Source: Nonomuraea turkmeniaca
GTDB lineage: Bacteria; Actinomycetota; Actinomycetes; Streptosporangiales; Streptosporangiaceae
Direction of reading: 5' to 3'
Length of the DNA stretch: 64,000 bases
Assembly (NCBI RefSeq): GCF_005889735.1
Contig: NZ_VCKY01000015.1
Location: forward strand, 1-64,000
Of the stretch, positions 38,010 through 48,979 are shown in pieces. A program made the position numbers and the translations under genes. Positions within the stretch are counted from its first letter, which is position 1. Each line of letters opens with the position of its first letter. Below the pieces are notes generated by a model, which was not told the DNA's origin, did not search any database, and saw only the letters and a list, made by a program, of their open reading frames with translations.

Positions 38010-38046
38010 GCCTGGGGCACCTGCACGGCGTCACGGTGGCGTAGGC
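37974..38046 (+). repeat. 35-bp tandem duplication at the end of the VIT1-like gene
   Basis: 37974-38008 and 38009-38043 match at 34 of 35 positions, and identity runs 3 bp further. The duplicated segment encodes the last residues and almost the whole stop codon of the transporter. Since 35 is not a multiple of three, the second copy is non-coding spacer. A recent slippage event. Confidence 0.88.
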
Positions 38047-38088
38047 GCGTGGGGACGGCCAGAGCCACGAAGTGCCACCCGAGCGAGC

Positions 38089-38727
38089 CTACGGGCGGCT
38101 CGTGGTCGCCAGCTTGGCCCCGAGGCCGATGAGCGCGACCCCGGTCAGGCCGTCCACGGTCCTGCGTACGGCCGGCCTGGCGAACAACTTGCGCAGCGTG
38201 CCCACGATGGTGGCCACCACCAGGAACCACATGACCGTCCCGGCCAGGGCGATCAGCGAGAGCACCAGCGTGTCGGCCAGGGACGCACCCCCGCCGAGGA
38301 ACTGGGGCACGAGGGCCACGAAGAACAACGCCGCCTTGGGGTTGAGCACATTGGTGAGCAGCCCCTCGGCGAACGCCGCCCACGAGCTGCGCCGCCCGGG
38401 GTCGGGCACCGGGTCCGGCCCCGGCTCCCCGCTCCTGCGCAGAGCCGAGCGCAGCGCCTTGACCCCGAGATACAGCAGGTAGGCCGCGCCGACCACCTTG
38501 ACCACGGTGAACGCGGCGGCGGAGGCGGCCATCAGCGCCGCGACGCCGGTGGCCGCGGCCAGCACCCAGGCGAACACGCCCACGGAGATCCCGAGCGCCG
38601 CGGCCATGCCGTAACCGCGCCCGGAAACGGCGGAGCGTCGTACGACCACCGCGAAGTCCGGACCGGGCGACATGGCCCCGAGCAGCACAACACCACCGAA
38701 AGCCGCGATCTGCGTCAGAGAGGTCAT
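38089..38727 (-). CDS. LysE/RhtB family amino acid exporter
   Basis: A 212-residue inner-membrane protein with about six hydrophobic segments. The family signature LLGAMSPGPDFAVVVRRSAV is near the N-terminus, and FAEGLLTNVLNPKAALFFVA is the second conserved block. It exports amino acids or homoserine lactone-like solutes by proton exchange. ATG 38727 (MTSLTQIAAF) is preferred to an upstream GTG-type extension that would overlap the next gene. It stands alone. Confidence 0.92.
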   Translation of the reverse strand: MTSLTQIAAFGGVVLLGAMSPGPDFAVVVRRSAVSGRGYGMAAALGISVGVFAWVLAAATGVAALMAASAAAFTVVKVVGAAYLLYLGVKALRSALRRSGEPGPDPVPDPGRRSSWAAFAEGLLTNVLNPKAALFFVALVPQFLGGGASLADTLVLSLIALAGTVMWFLVVATIVGTLRKLFARPAVRRTVDGLTGVALIGLGAKLATTSRP

Positions 38728-38762
38728 GACGTTCACTCTATGAGCCGGATCGCCTCGAGCGA

Positions 38763-39116
38763 TCACCCTCTACGGCGCCGCTTCTTGAAGATGGCACGCA
38801 GGGTCAGCAGCAACACGATCCCGACGACCTGGCCACCCAGCACGATCCGGTTGACGTCCACAGCGGGCCGCCACACGGCGTCGCCGTCCTTCAGCACGAA
38901 CACGCCCGCCGGCGTGGCCCCGAACCCGAATCCCGCGCCGCTGCCCCCTCCCTCTTCGCCCTTGTCGCCTTTACCTTCGCCGCGCCCGCCACCGCCTCCT
39001 TGCGCGACCCTGGCGACGGGGATGACGACGACGTCGCCGTGTTGGATCGGCTCACCGAAGACGCGCTTGACGGTCGCGGCGTCCTGCGACCGCTCCACCA
39101 GTTCCATGATGTCCAT
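38763..39116 (-). CDS. GerW/YtfJ family protein
   Basis: A 117-residue protein. The N-terminal MDIMELVERSQDAATVKRVF, then EPIQHGDVVVIPVARVAQGG, a Gly-rich loop and DAVWRPAVDVNRIVLGGQVV are the pattern of the YtfJ/GerW family. A hydrophobic segment (VVGIVLLLTLRAIF) and a basic tail (KKRRRRG) end the chain. In Bacillus the relative acts in spore germination; the actinobacterial role is not known. ATG 39116 gives the conserved N-terminus. Confidence 0.88.
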   Translation of the reverse strand: MDIMELVERSQDAATVKRVFGEPIQHGDVVVIPVARVAQGGGGGRGEGKGDKGEEGGGSGAGFGFGATPAGVFVLKDGDAVWRPAVDVNRIVLGGQVVGIVLLLTLRAIFKKRRRRG

Positions 39117-39176
39117 GGCCCCATCGTCACCCCCGATCGGCCGGCGCACCACCCGCGCCGGCCGTCCGCCGGGCGA

Positions 39177-40808
<1,632 letters not shown>

Positions 40809-40909
40809 GCTGCTCCTCCTCGCATTGCCAAGCCGACCGATCCATGGTCCCGTAACCCCGTACCCCGGACGATCGATTCCGCGCACGGCGGAGCGCAGTC
40901 TTTAGGCGC

Positions 40910-42637
40910 TCAGTGGGATTCGCGGCCGACGGCGTCGCCGCTGGAACCGATGAGGAAGTCGAGGTCGGCTCCGCGGTCGGCCTGGGTGACGTGGTCGACG
41001 TAGAGGCGTTCCCAGCCGCGGGCGGGTGCGGCGTGGCCGATCGCGACCGGCGGCCTGGCGTTCAGCTCGGCGTCCGGGATGTCCACGTCCAGCCGGCGGG
41101 CGGCCACGTCGAGCACGATCGGGTCGCCGGTGCGCACCTTCGCCAGCGGGCCGCCGGCCGCCGCCTCGGGCGCGGTGTGCAGCACGACCGTGCCGTACGC
41201 GGTGCCGCTCATGCGGGCGTCGCTGATGCGCACCATGTCGCGTACGCCCTTGGCCAGGAGCTTCTGCGGCAGTGGCAGGTTGCCGACCTCCGGCATGCCC
41301 GGGTAGCCCTTGGGCCCGCAGCCGCGCAGCACCAGCACGGACGTCTCGTCCACGTCCAGGCCGGGTGAGTCGAGGCGGGCGTACACGTCCTCGACGCTGT
41401 CGAAGACGACGGCCCGGCCGCGGTGCCGCAGCAGCTCGGGCGAGGCCGCGGCGGGCTTGATCACGGCGCCGCCGGGCGCGAGGTTGCCGCGGAGGACGGC
41501 GATGCCGGCGTCGGGCAGGAGCGGGTCGCTGCGCCGCCTGATGACGGTCTCGTCCCAGATCTCGGCTCCGGCGAGGTGCTCGACCAGCGGCCGCCCGGTG
41601 ACGGTGATCGCGGCGGCGTCGAGCAGGTCCTCGACCTCCTTGAGCACGGCGGCCAGCCCGCCCGCCCTGAACAGGTCGTCCATGAGGTGCCGCCCGGCGG
41701 GCTGGAGGTCGACGAGCAGCGGCACCCCGGCGCCGGTGCGGTCGAAGTCGTCCAGGGTGAGGTCCACGCCGAGCCGCCCGGCGACGGCCAGCAGGTGAAC
41801 GACCGCGTTCGTCGAGCCGCCGACGGCGGCCAGCGTCACGATGGCGTTGCGGAACGAGCCCTTGGTCATGACCTGGCTCGGACGGCGGCCCTGCTTGACG
41901 AGGTCCACGGCGAGTCGGCCGGTCTCATGGGAGCGTTCGAGCAGGCGGCTGTCAGGGGCGGGCGTGCCGGCGGTGCCGGGCAGTGTCATGCCGAGCGCCT
42001 CGGCCAGGCAGGCCATCGTGGAGGCGGTGCCCATGGTGTTGCAGTGGCCGCGGCTGCGGATCATGGACGATTCGGACTGCAGGAACGCCTCGCGGGAGAG
42101 CGTCCCGGCGCGTACCTCCTCGCTGAGCCGCCACACGTCGGTGCCGCAGCCGAGCGGCGCGCCGCGGAAGTGCCCGGTCAGCATCGGCCCGCCGGGCATC
42201 ACGACGGCGGGGAGGTCCACGGAGGCGGCGGCCATGAGCAGCGACGGGATGGTCTTGTCGCAGCCGCCGAGCAGCACCACGCCGTCGATGGGGTTGGCGC
42301 GCAGCATCTCCTCGGTGGCCATGGCGGCCAGGTTGCGCCAGAGCATCGCGGTCGGGCGCACGTTCGACTCGCCGAGCGAGACGACGGGCAGGTTGAGCGG
42401 TACGCCGCCGGCCTCCCACACGCCGTTCATGACACTCTGCGCCACCTCGTCGAGGTGGGAGTTGCAGGGGGTGAGGTCGGAGGCGGTGTTCGCGATCGCG
42501 ATGTGCGGGCGGTCACCCTCGAACGCCTCGCGCGGCAGCCCGCGCCGCATCCAGGCCCGATGGATGTAGGAGTTCCGGTCGTTTCCCGAGTACCAGCGCG
42601 AACTCCTGAACTCCATATTTGGCACCTTATCGGTCAT
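40910..42637 (-). CDS. IlvD/Edd family dehydratase (sugar-acid dehydratase type)
   Basis: A 575-residue Fe-S dehydratase. Cluster cysteines sit in [26 protein letters not shown] and [14 protein letters not shown], and the active-site Ser in [18 protein letters not shown]. The sequence ([20 protein letters not shown] at the start) resembles arabonate/xylonate or gluconate dehydratases more than the isoleucine-pathway IlvD, but this is a judgement. It would convert an aldonate to a 2-keto-3-deoxy acid. It is divergent from phosphoketolase with only 41 bp between starts. Confidence 0.9.
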   Translation of the reverse strand: MTDKVPNMEFRSSRWYSGNDRNSYIHRAWMRRGLPREAFEGDRPHIAIANTASDLTPCNSHLDEVAQSVMNGVWEAGGVPLNLPVVSLGESNVRPTAMLWRNLAAMATEEMLRANPIDGVVLLGGCDKTIPSLLMAAASVDLPAVVMPGGPMLTGHFRGAPLGCGTDVWRLSEEVRAGTLSREAFLQSESSMIRSRGHCNTMGTASTMACLAEALGMTLPGTAGTPAPDSRLLERSHETGRLAVDLVKQGRRPSQVMTKGSFRNAIVTLAAVGGSTNAVVHLLAVAGRLGVDLTLDDFDRTGAGVPLLVDLQPAGRHLMDDLFRAGGLAAVLKEVEDLLDAAAITVTGRPLVEHLAGAEIWDETVIRRRSDPLLPDAGIAVLRGNLAPGGAVIKPAAASPELLRHRGRAVVFDSVEDVYARLDSPGLDVDETSVLVLRGCGPKGYPGMPEVGNLPLPQKLLAKGVRDMVRISDARMSGTAYGTVVLHTAPEAAAGGPLAKVRTGDPIVLDVAARRLDVDIPDAELNARPPVAIGHAAPARGWERLYVDHVTQADRGADLDFLIGSSGDAVGRESH

Positions 42638-42678
42638 TTGGGGGATTCAGCGTGTTCTGTGGAGGAAGCAGCAGGGAC

Positions 42679-44982
42679 ATGGACCATATAGACGCGTACT
42701 GGCGGGCGGCCAACTACCTGTCCGTCGGGCAGATCTACCTGCTGGACAATCCGCTGCTCGCCGAGCCGCTGCGCCCGGAGCACATCAAGCCGCGCCTGCT
42801 CGGCCACTGGGGCACCACGCCGGGGCTGAACTTCTGCTTCGCCCATCTCAACCGGGTGATCAAGGAGCGGGACCAGGACATGATCTACATCGCCGGGCCC
42901 GGTCACGGCGGCCCGGCGGCCGTGGCGCACGCGTGGCTGGAGGGCTCGTACTCCGAGCGCTATCCGGACGTCTCGCAGGACGTCGAGGGCATGCGGCGGT
43001 TGTTCCGGCAGTTCTCCTTCCCCGGCGGCATCCCGAGCCACGTGGCGCCGGAGACGCCGGGCTCGATCCACGAGGGCGGCGAGCTGGGGTACGCGCTCGC
43101 CCACGCCCACGGCGCCGCGTTCGACAACCCGGACCTGGTGGTGGCGTGCGTCATCGGGGACGGCGAGGCCGAGACCGGCCCGCTGGCCGCGAGCTGGCAC
43201 TCCAACAAGTTCATGGATCGCCGCCGCGATGGCGTGGTGCTGCCGATCCTGCACCTCAACGGCTACAAGATCGCCAACCCGACCGTGCTCGCCCGCATTC
43301 CCGAGCAGGACCTCCTCAAGCTCATGGAGGGCTACGGCTACCTCCCGCACGTGGTCGGTCCCGACCACCAGGAGATGGCCGGCGCCCTGGACGCCGCGTT
43401 CGACCAGATGGCCGCCTACAAGAGCGGCGAGGCCGACCGGCTGCCGATGATCATCCTGCGGACGCCGAAGGGCTGGACCGGGCCGCGCGAGGTGGACGGC
43501 AAGCCGGTCGAGGGAACGTGGCGCGCCCACCAGGTGCCGCTGGCCAAGGTCCGCGACAACCCGGCCCACCTGGCCATGCTCGAGGAGTGGATGCGCTCGT
43601 ACCGCCCCGAGGAGCTGTTCGACGGCGGCGGCCGGCCGAACCAGGACATCCTCGGCATGGTGCCGCGGGGGACCCGCAGGATGAGCGCGAACCCGCACGC
43701 CAACGGCGGCGAGCTGATGGAGCCGCTGCGGCTGCCGGACTTCCGCAGGCACGCGATCGAGGTCAAGTCGCCCGCCGCACAGACGACCGAACCGACCCGC
43801 GTGCTCGGTGAGTTCCTGCGGGACGTGATCGCGGCGAACCCGCGCACGTTCCGGCTGATGGGGCCGGACGAGACCGCCTCCAACCGGCTGCAGGCCGTGT
43901 TCGAGACCACCGACCGGGCGTGGGACGCCGAGGTGCTGCCGACCGACGAGAACCTCGGCCCGGGCGGGCGCGTGATGGAGGTGCTGTCCGAGCACCTGTG
44001 CCAGGGCTGGCTGGAAGGTTATCTGCTGACCGGGCGGCACGGGCTGTTCAACTGCTACGAGGCGTTCATCCACATCGTGGACGCCATGTTCAACCAGCAC
44101 GCCAAGTGGCTGGAGTCGTCGCAGAAGATCTCGTGGCGGCGTCCGGTGGCGTCGCTGACGTACCTGCTCTCGTCGCACGTGTGGCGGCAGGACCACAACG
44201 GCTTCAGCCACCAGGACCCGGGCTTCCTGGACGTGGTCGCCAACAAGAAGGCGTCCGTGGTGCGGGTCTACCTGCCGCCGGACGCCAACACGCTGCTGTC
44301 CGTCGGCGACCACTGCCTGCGCTCCCGCGACTACGTCAACGTGATCGTCGCCGGGAAACAGCCGGTCCTGGACCTGTTCACCATGGACGAGGCGATCGCG
44401 CACAACACGCGCGGGCTCGGCATCCTGCCGTGGGCCTCCACCGACGAGGGCGTGGAGCCGGACGTGGTGCTGGCCTGCGCGGGGGACGTGCCGACCATGG
44501 AGACGCTGGCCGCCGCGGCGCTCATCCGCGAGCACCTGCCCGAGCTGCGGGTCCGGGTGATCAACGTGGTGGACCTGATGCGGCTGCAGCCGGCGACGGA
44601 GCATCCGCACGGCATGCCGGACGCCGAGTTCGACACGCTGTTCACGACGGACCGGCCGATCGTCTTCAACTTCCACGGCTACCCGTCGCTCATCCACCAG
44701 CTCACCTACCGCCGGCACGGGCACGGCAACCTGCACGTGCGCGGGTACAAGGAGGAGGGCACCACGACGACGCCGTTCGACATGGCGATGATGAACGACA
44801 TCGACCGCTACCACCTGGTCATGGACGTCATCGACCGCGTCCCCGGCCTCGGCTCCAAGGCGGCGCACCTGCGGCAGCGGATGAGCGACGCCCGGCTGCA
44901 CGCCCGCGCCTACACGCGCGAGTACGGCGAGGACCCCGTGGAGATCAGCTCGTGGACATGGCCTGTCGCAAACAGCCGGTAA
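42679..44982 (+). CDS. xfp: phosphoketolase (xylulose-5-phosphate/fructose-6-phosphate)
   Basis: A 767-residue ThDP enzyme that cleaves xylulose-5-P or fructose-6-P to acetyl-P plus a C3 or C4 phosphate. [20 protein letters not shown] is the standard N-terminus, [13 protein letters not shown] follows, and [20 protein letters not shown] is the ThDP/Mg motif. The C-terminal domain ends at [14 protein letters not shown] 42679 is chosen because GCAGGG and GGAGGAAG lie just upstream. It is divergent from the sugar-acid dehydratase gene. No acetate kinase gene is in the window. Confidence 0.96.
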   Translation: MDHIDAYWRAANYLSVGQIYLLDNPLLAEPLRPEHIKPRLLGHWGTTPGLNFCFAHLNRVIKERDQDMIYIAGPGHGGPAAVAHAWLEGSYSERYPDVSQDVEGMRRLFRQFSFPGGIPSHVAPETPGSIHEGGELGYALAHAHGAAFDNPDLVVACVIGDGEAETGPLAASWHSNKFMDRRRDGVVLPILHLNGYKIANPTVLARIPEQDLLKLMEGYGYLPHVVGPDHQEMAGALDAAFDQMAAYKSGEADRLPMIILRTPKGWTGPREVDGKPVEGTWRAHQVPLAKVRDNPAHLAMLEEWMRSYRPEELFDGGGRPNQDILGMVPRGTRRMSANPHANGGELMEPLRLPDFRRHAIEVKSPAAQTTEPTRVLGEFLRDVIAANPRTFRLMGPDETASNRLQAVFETTDRAWDAEVLPTDENLGPGGRVMEVLSEHLCQGWLEGYLLTGRHGLFNCYEAFIHIVDAMFNQHAKWLESSQKISWRRPVASLTYLLSSHVWRQDHNGFSHQDPGFLDVVANKKASVVRVYLPPDANTLLSVGDHCLRSRDYVNVIVAGKQPVLDLFTMDEAIAHNTRGLGILPWASTDEGVEPDVVLACAGDVPTMETLAAAALIREHLPELRVRVINVVDLMRLQPATEHPHGMPDAEFDTLFTTDRPIVFNFHGYPSLIHQLTYRRHGHGNLHVRGYKEEGTTTTPFDMAMMNDIDRYHLVMDVIDRVPGLGSKAAHLRQRMSDARLHARAYTREYGEDPVEISSWTWPVANSR

Positions 44983-45044
44983 GTCACCGACCGGCCGATT
45001 GGTAGGGTGGTCCGGAAACTGGTTGAACAGAACACAGGTGGGGC

Positions 45045-45530
45045 ATGGTGGAGGTCGAACAAACAGCACTGCCGGGCATCGGACTGCGACACGACTTCAC
45101 CACCCGGGCAGGCCAACGGGTAGGCGTCGTGTCCCACCGCACCGGCCGCCGGGACCTGGTGATCTACGACGAGGACGACCCCGACCGCGCCTGCCAGACG
45201 GTCAAACTGAACGACGAGGAGGCCGACGCCCTGGTGGAGCTGCTCGGTGCCCCGCGCATCGTGCAGCGGCTCAACCAGCTGCACCAGCAGGTGGAGGGCC
45301 TGGTCAGCGTGCAGCTGCCGATCCCGCCCGGCTCCCCGTACGCGGGCCGCCCCATGGGAGAGGCCCGCGTCCGCACCCGCACCGGCGCCTCCATCGTCGC
45401 CGTCGTGCGCGGCGGGCGGGTGTTCGCCAGTCCCGGCCCCGACTTCGTGTTCCACGAGGGCGACGTCGTGGTCGTCGTGGGCAGTGAGGACAGCACCGCC
45501 GAGGTGGCCGACATCCTGGCGAACGGGTAG
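45045..45530 (+). CDS. KhtT-like regulatory subunit of a K+/H+ antiporter (RCK_C/TrkA-C domain)
   Basis: A 161-residue cytoplasmic protein. The N-terminal part (GLRHDFTTRAGQRVGVVSHR) matches the KhtT-type lead domain. From about residue 95 an RCK_C/TrkA-C domain follows: ARVRTRTGASIVAVVRGGRV, then FHEGDVVVVVGSEDSTAEVA. It likely binds a nucleotide and gates the membrane subunit encoded 8 bp downstream. GGTGGGG lies just before ATG 45045. The pair resembles Bacillus KhtTU. Confidence 0.88.
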   Translation: MVEVEQTALPGIGLRHDFTTRAGQRVGVVSHRTGRRDLVIYDEDDPDRACQTVKLNDEEADALVELLGAPRIVQRLNQLHQQVEGLVSVQLPIPPGSPYAGRPMGEARVRTRTGASIVAVVRGGRVFASPGPDFVFHEGDVVVVVGSEDSTAEVADILANG

Positions 45531-45538
45531 GGCCGCGG

Positions 45539-46699
45539 GTGCACGAAACCGCGGTTCTCTTTCTGGAATTCGGTGCTGTCCTCCTGGGCCTTGGCGTGCT
45601 GGGCGCGCTGGCCCTGCGCATCGGCATCTCCCCCATCCCGCTCTACCTGATCGCCGGCCTGGCGTTCGGGACCGGCGGCGTGCTGCCGCTGGCGACCAGC
45701 GAGGAGTTCATCTCCGTCGGCGCCGAGCTCGGCGTGGTGTTGCTGCTGCTGACGCTGGGCCTGGAGTACAACGCCGACGAGCTGGTCACAAGCCTGACCA
45801 GCAACGCCCGCGCGGGCCTCGTCGACCTGGTGCTCAACGCCGCGCCCGGCGCCATCTGCGCGCTGCTGCTGGGCTGGGGGCCGGTCGCGGCCGTGGCCAT
45901 GGCGGGCGTCACCTATGCCACCTCCTCGGGGATCACCGCCAAGGTGCTGTCCGACCTGGGGTGGATAGGCAACAGGGAGACGCCGACGGTGCTGTCGCTG
46001 CTGGTGTTCGAGGACCTGACGATGGCGATCTACCTGCCGGTGCTGACGACCGTGCTGGCCGGGCTGAGCCTGGCGAGCGGGGCGATCTCGGTCGGCATCG
46101 CGCTGGTGACCGTGACCGTGGTGCTGGTCGTGGCATTACGGTTCGGCAGGTTCATCGAGGCGTTCGTGTCCAGCCCGAGCTCCGAGGTGCTGCTGCTCAA
46201 GGTGGTCGGGCTCGCCCTGCTGGTGGCCGGGCTGGCACAGCAGCTGCAGGTGTCGGCGGCGGTGGGCGCGTTCCTGGTGGGGATCGCGCTGTCCGGGGAG
46301 CTGGCCGAGGGCGCGCAGGCGCTGCTGGCGCCGCTGCGGGACCTGTTCGCGGCGGTGTTCTTCGTCTTCTTCGGACTCCAGACCGATCCGGCGAAGATCC
46401 TTCCTGTGGCCGGCCTGGCCGCGCTGCTGGCGCTGGTCAGCATGGTGACCAAGCTCCTCACCGGCGCGTACGCGGCCCGACGGGCCGGCATCGGCAGAGC
46501 CGGACGGGCGCGGGCGGGCATCGCGCTCATCCCGCGCGGCGAGTTCAACATCGTGATCGCCGGGCTGGCGGTCGGCGCGGGCGCGCACCCCGACCTGGGG
46601 GCGCTGGCGGCGGCGTACGTGCTCATCCTGGCGGCGTTCGGCCCGCTCGCCGCCAAGCTCGTGCAACCCTTCATCACGGCCATTGCGAAGCGGGCCTGA
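45539..46699 (+). CDS. CPA2 family cation:proton antiporter (KhtU/KefB-like)
   Basis: A 386-residue protein with about 11-12 TM helices of the Na+/H+ exchanger (PF00999) fold. LGVLGALALRIGISPIPLYL leads in, GVVLLLLTLGLEYNADEL is the conserved half-helix region, and VFEDLTMAIYLPVLT and IPRGEFNIVIAGLAVGAG carry the usual charged residues. GTG 45539 is 8 bp after the RCK_C subunit gene, so the two form an operon. It probably exports K+ (or NH4+) in exchange for H+. Confidence 0.93.
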   Translation: MHETAVLFLEFGAVLLGLGVLGALALRIGISPIPLYLIAGLAFGTGGVLPLATSEEFISVGAELGVVLLLLTLGLEYNADELVTSLTSNARAGLVDLVLNAAPGAICALLLGWGPVAAVAMAGVTYATSSGITAKVLSDLGWIGNRETPTVLSLLVFEDLTMAIYLPVLTTVLAGLSLASGAISVGIALVTVTVVLVVALRFGRFIEAFVSSPSSEVLLLKVVGLALLVAGLAQQLQVSAAVGAFLVGIALSGELAEGAQALLAPLRDLFAAVFFVFFGLQTDPAKILPVAGLAALLALVSMVTKLLTGAYAARRAGIGRAGRARAGIALIPRGEFNIVIAGLAVGAGAHPDLGALAAAYVLILAAFGPLAAKLVQPFITAIAKRA

Positions 46700-46716
46700 T
46701 CCGATAGCTTGTTCGT
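46683..46716 (+). promoter_or_regulatory. leaderless-type promoter of the pentapeptide-repeat gene
   Basis: -35 TTGCGA (46683-46688), 16 bp, -10 TAGCTT (46705-46710), then 6 nt to the GTG start at 46717. There is no Shine-Dalgarno. The -10 fits the actinobacterial TANNNT pattern and its distance places the transcript start on the start codon. The -35 lies inside the end of the antiporter gene. Confidence 0.6.
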
Positions 46717-47328
46717 GTGGCCAACAGGAGACCCACCTTTCCCATCGAGCGCACGATCGGCGCGGCCGACTGGGACGACCCTCTGGAGCTGACCGGCGAG
46801 AGCTACCGGAGGGTCCTGTTCCAGGATGTCGACATGACGGAGCTGCTCGACCGCGGCTCGTCGTTCGAGGAGTGCACGTTCGGCAACGTGCGGTTCAACG
46901 TGTCGGAGCACGATGACGCGCAGTTCCTCAACTGCACGTTCATCGGCTGCTCCTTCTTCGACGCGACGTTCAGGGGGTGCAAGATCACCGGGAGCGTGTT
47001 CGAGGGGTGCACGTACGGACTGCTGAAGGTGGAGGGCGGCGACTGGTCGTACGTCGCCCTGCCCGGCGCGGACCTGCGCGGCAGCTCCATCGACGGCGTC
47101 CGGCTGCGTGAGGCCGATCTGAGCGGAGCCCGGCTCGAAGGTGCCGAGCTGCGGCGGGCGGACCTGTCGGGGGCGTGGCTGCGCGGGGCCGATCTCACCA
47201 AGTGCGACCTGCGCGGCAGCGATCTGAGCACGCTGGACCTGCAGCAGATCACACTCAAGGACGCGATCATCGATCCGTTCCAGGCGACGGTCGTGGCCGC
47301 GGCGCTGGGCCTGGTCGTCCGCGAATAA
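46717..47328 (+). CDS. pentapeptide repeat protein (Qnr/MfpA-like)
   Basis: A 203-residue protein built of A(D/N)LXX-type pentapeptides in two blocks: CTFGNVRFNVSEHDDAQFLN with CTFIGCSFFDATFRGCKITG, and, after a short break (WSYVALPGADLRG), LREADLSGARLEGAELRRAD with LSGAWLRGADLTKCDLRGSD. It should fold as a right-handed quadrilateral beta-helix. Size and the two-block layout are like Qnr/MfpA proteins, which mimic DNA and protect gyrase from quinolones. That function is possible but not shown. The GTG start appears leaderless. Confidence 0.88.
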   Translation: MANRRPTFPIERTIGAADWDDPLELTGESYRRVLFQDVDMTELLDRGSSFEECTFGNVRFNVSEHDDAQFLNCTFIGCSFFDATFRGCKITGSVFEGCTYGLLKVEGGDWSYVALPGADLRGSSIDGVRLREADLSGARLEGAELRRADLSGAWLRGADLTKCDLRGSDLSTLDLQQITLKDAIIDPFQATVVAAALGLVVRE

Positions 47329-47335
47329 GCGGCCG

Positions 47336-48193
47336 TTACGCGGTGACGGCGCGCAGGGCGCCCGGGTGGCGGCCGGTGAGGCGGTCGAGCGCGGCCGACG
47401 TGGCCGCGTCCGCGGGCAGGTAGACGAGGAGCTGCTGCTCGCCGCCGTCGAGGTCGAGCACCTCGCGGGCCAGTCGCAGCTCGCCGGCGTCCGGGTGGGC
47501 GAGCCGTTCGACGGCCGCCATCCGCACCGGCTCGGGCGGCCCGGACAGCCGCTCGGCGAAGGCGTCGCCCGCGGCGAACGACAGCTCGGAGACGAGCTCG
47601 GCCGCGTACTCGTCACCATGGCCGATCTCCAGGCGCAGGACGGCGGCGTGCTCGTCGGCCACCTTGTCCCACTCCGGGTAGGCGGTCCTGGCCCGCACGT
47701 CGGCGAACACGTACTTGATCAGGCTGGGCGGGTCGCCGTCCAGCAGCCCGACGGGGCCGAAGATCCGCTCGTAGCCGCTGGTGCGGGCGACCACCTCGCC
47801 CAGCCGGTTGACCACGGCGGCGGGCGCGGGCTCCAGCCGGTCGAGCACCGCCAGCACGGTGGGCCGCACGGTACGGGCCGGCCCCTGGTAGGCCGAGGGG
47901 CACAGCCCGATGGCGCCGCTGGCGATCTTGTTGAGGTTGCGGAGGTGGATCCGCTCCTCCGGCGTCATGCGCAGCGCGTCGGCGAGCGCGGTGAGCACCT
48001 GCATGGACGGATTGCGGTCGCGGCCCTGCTCCAGCCTGGTCAGGTATTCGACGCTCACCCCGGCCACCGTGGCCAGCTCCGACCGGCGCAGCCCCGGCGT
48101 GCGCCGCCGGGGCCCGTCGGGCAGCCCGACGTCGGCCGGCTTGAGCGCCTCGCGGCGGGCCCGCAGGAACGCACCCAGCTCGTTATCGCTCAC
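47336..48193 (-). CDS. XRE family regulator with MmyB-like ligand-binding domain
   Basis: A 285-residue regulator. The N-terminal HTH spans about 30-80 (LRRSELATVAGVSVEYLTRL, then EQGRDRNPSMQVLTALADAL). The C-terminal MmyB-like domain carries GLVRxT-type features (VLAVLDRLEPAPAAVVNRLG, later GGEQQLLVYLPADAATSAAL). Actinobacterial relatives typically control an adjacent oxidoreductase gene. GTG 48193 follows GGAGGAGG by 5 nt. Its divergent partner here is an FMN reductase gene, and a 17-bp palindrome lies between them. Confidence 0.92.
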   Translation of the reverse strand: MSDNELGAFLRARREALKPADVGLPDGPRRRTPGLRRSELATVAGVSVEYLTRLEQGRDRNPSMQVLTALADALRMTPEERIHLRNLNKIASGAIGLCPSAYQGPARTVRPTVLAVLDRLEPAPAAVVNRLGEVVARTSGYERIFGPVGLLDGDPPSLIKYVFADVRARTAYPEWDKVADEHAAVLRLEIGHGDEYAAELVSELSFAAGDAFAERLSGPPEPVRMAAVERLAHPDAGELRLAREVLDLDGGEQQLLVYLPADAATSAALDRLTGRHPGALRAVTA

Positions 48194-48290
48194 CGGGCCT
48201 CCTCCGTCGGCCCGGTGAGCAGGCTGCTGTGTCTCATGGTCCGCTCCCTCCGGTCGCTCACGTGCCGAGTGTACGAGGGCCGCCCCGCCC

Positions 48291-48312
48291 TATCGTGGCC
48301 CTGCCAGGGCCA
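48291..48312 (+). promoter_or_regulatory. candidate promoter and palindrome between the MmyB-like regulator and the FMN reductase
   Basis: A -10-like TATCGT (48291-48296) is followed immediately by the palindrome TGGCCCTG-C-CAGGGCCA (48296-48312). It lies 51 bp before the FMN reductase start, in the 169-bp divergent gap. Placed at the likely transcription start, it is a good position for repression by the MmyB-type protein. Confidence 0.5.
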
Positions 48313-48362
48313 GTCTCCGCCCGGCCTTCCTCGGCTGCGCGACAGGCAGCAGGTTGGACGGC

Positions 48363-48956
48363 ATGACGAACATGAAACTCGCGGTGATCATCGGCAGCGT
48401 TCGCGAGGGCCGTTCCGGCCCCACGATCGCGAGGTGGTTCGCCGGACAAGCACAGCAGCACGGCCTGTTCGACGTGGACGTCCTCGACGTGGCGGACACG
48501 CCGCTGCCGGTCGAGCTGCCCGCCTCCGCCGAGGAGCTCTTCGACGCGGACGGCCGTCCCGAGGACCTCAGGCGGCTGGCCGCGCGGCTGGAAGGGGCGG
48601 ACGCGTACGTGGTGGTGACGCCCGAGTACAACCACAGCTTCCCCGCCTCGCTCAAGCACCTCATCGACTGGCACCCCGTCCAGTGGCAGGCCAAGCCCGT
48701 CGCGCTGGTGTCGTACGGCGGCTTCGGCGGCGGCCTGCGCGCGGCCGAGCACCTGCGGCAGGTCTTCTGCGAGATGCACGCCGTCACCATCCGCAACTGG
48801 ATCAGCTTCGACCAGCACTGGGCCCGGTTCGACGCCGAGGGGCGGCTGGTGGATCCTGAAGGGCCGGAGAGCGCGGCCAAGGCCATGATGGACCAGCTCG
48901 GCTGGTGGAGCAGGGTGTTGCGGGACGCCCGCCTGGCCACGCCGTACCAGGCCTGA
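48363..48956 (+). CDS. NADPH-dependent FMN reductase family protein
   Basis: A 197-residue flavodoxin-like enzyme. KLAVIIGSVREGRSGPTIAR is the phosphate-binding start, and ADAYVVVTPEYNHSFPASLK is the typical flavin and Tyr region. SYGGFGGGLRAAEHLRQVFC closes the fold. It reduces FMN or quinone-like substrates with NADPH. ATG 48363 (MTNMKLAVI) is used; a TTG at 48354 would add three residues. It is followed 23 bp later by an aldo-keto reductase gene, likely one operon under the divergent MmyB-type regulator. Confidence 0.92.
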   Translation: MTNMKLAVIIGSVREGRSGPTIARWFAGQAQQHGLFDVDVLDVADTPLPVELPASAEELFDADGRPEDLRRLAARLEGADAYVVVTPEYNHSFPASLKHLIDWHPVQWQAKPVALVSYGGFGGGLRAAEHLRQVFCEMHAVTIRNWISFDQHWARFDAEGRLVDPEGPESAAKAMMDQLGWWSRVLRDARLATPYQA

Positions 48957-48979
48957 CTGTCATCGGAGGAGTGGACGTG

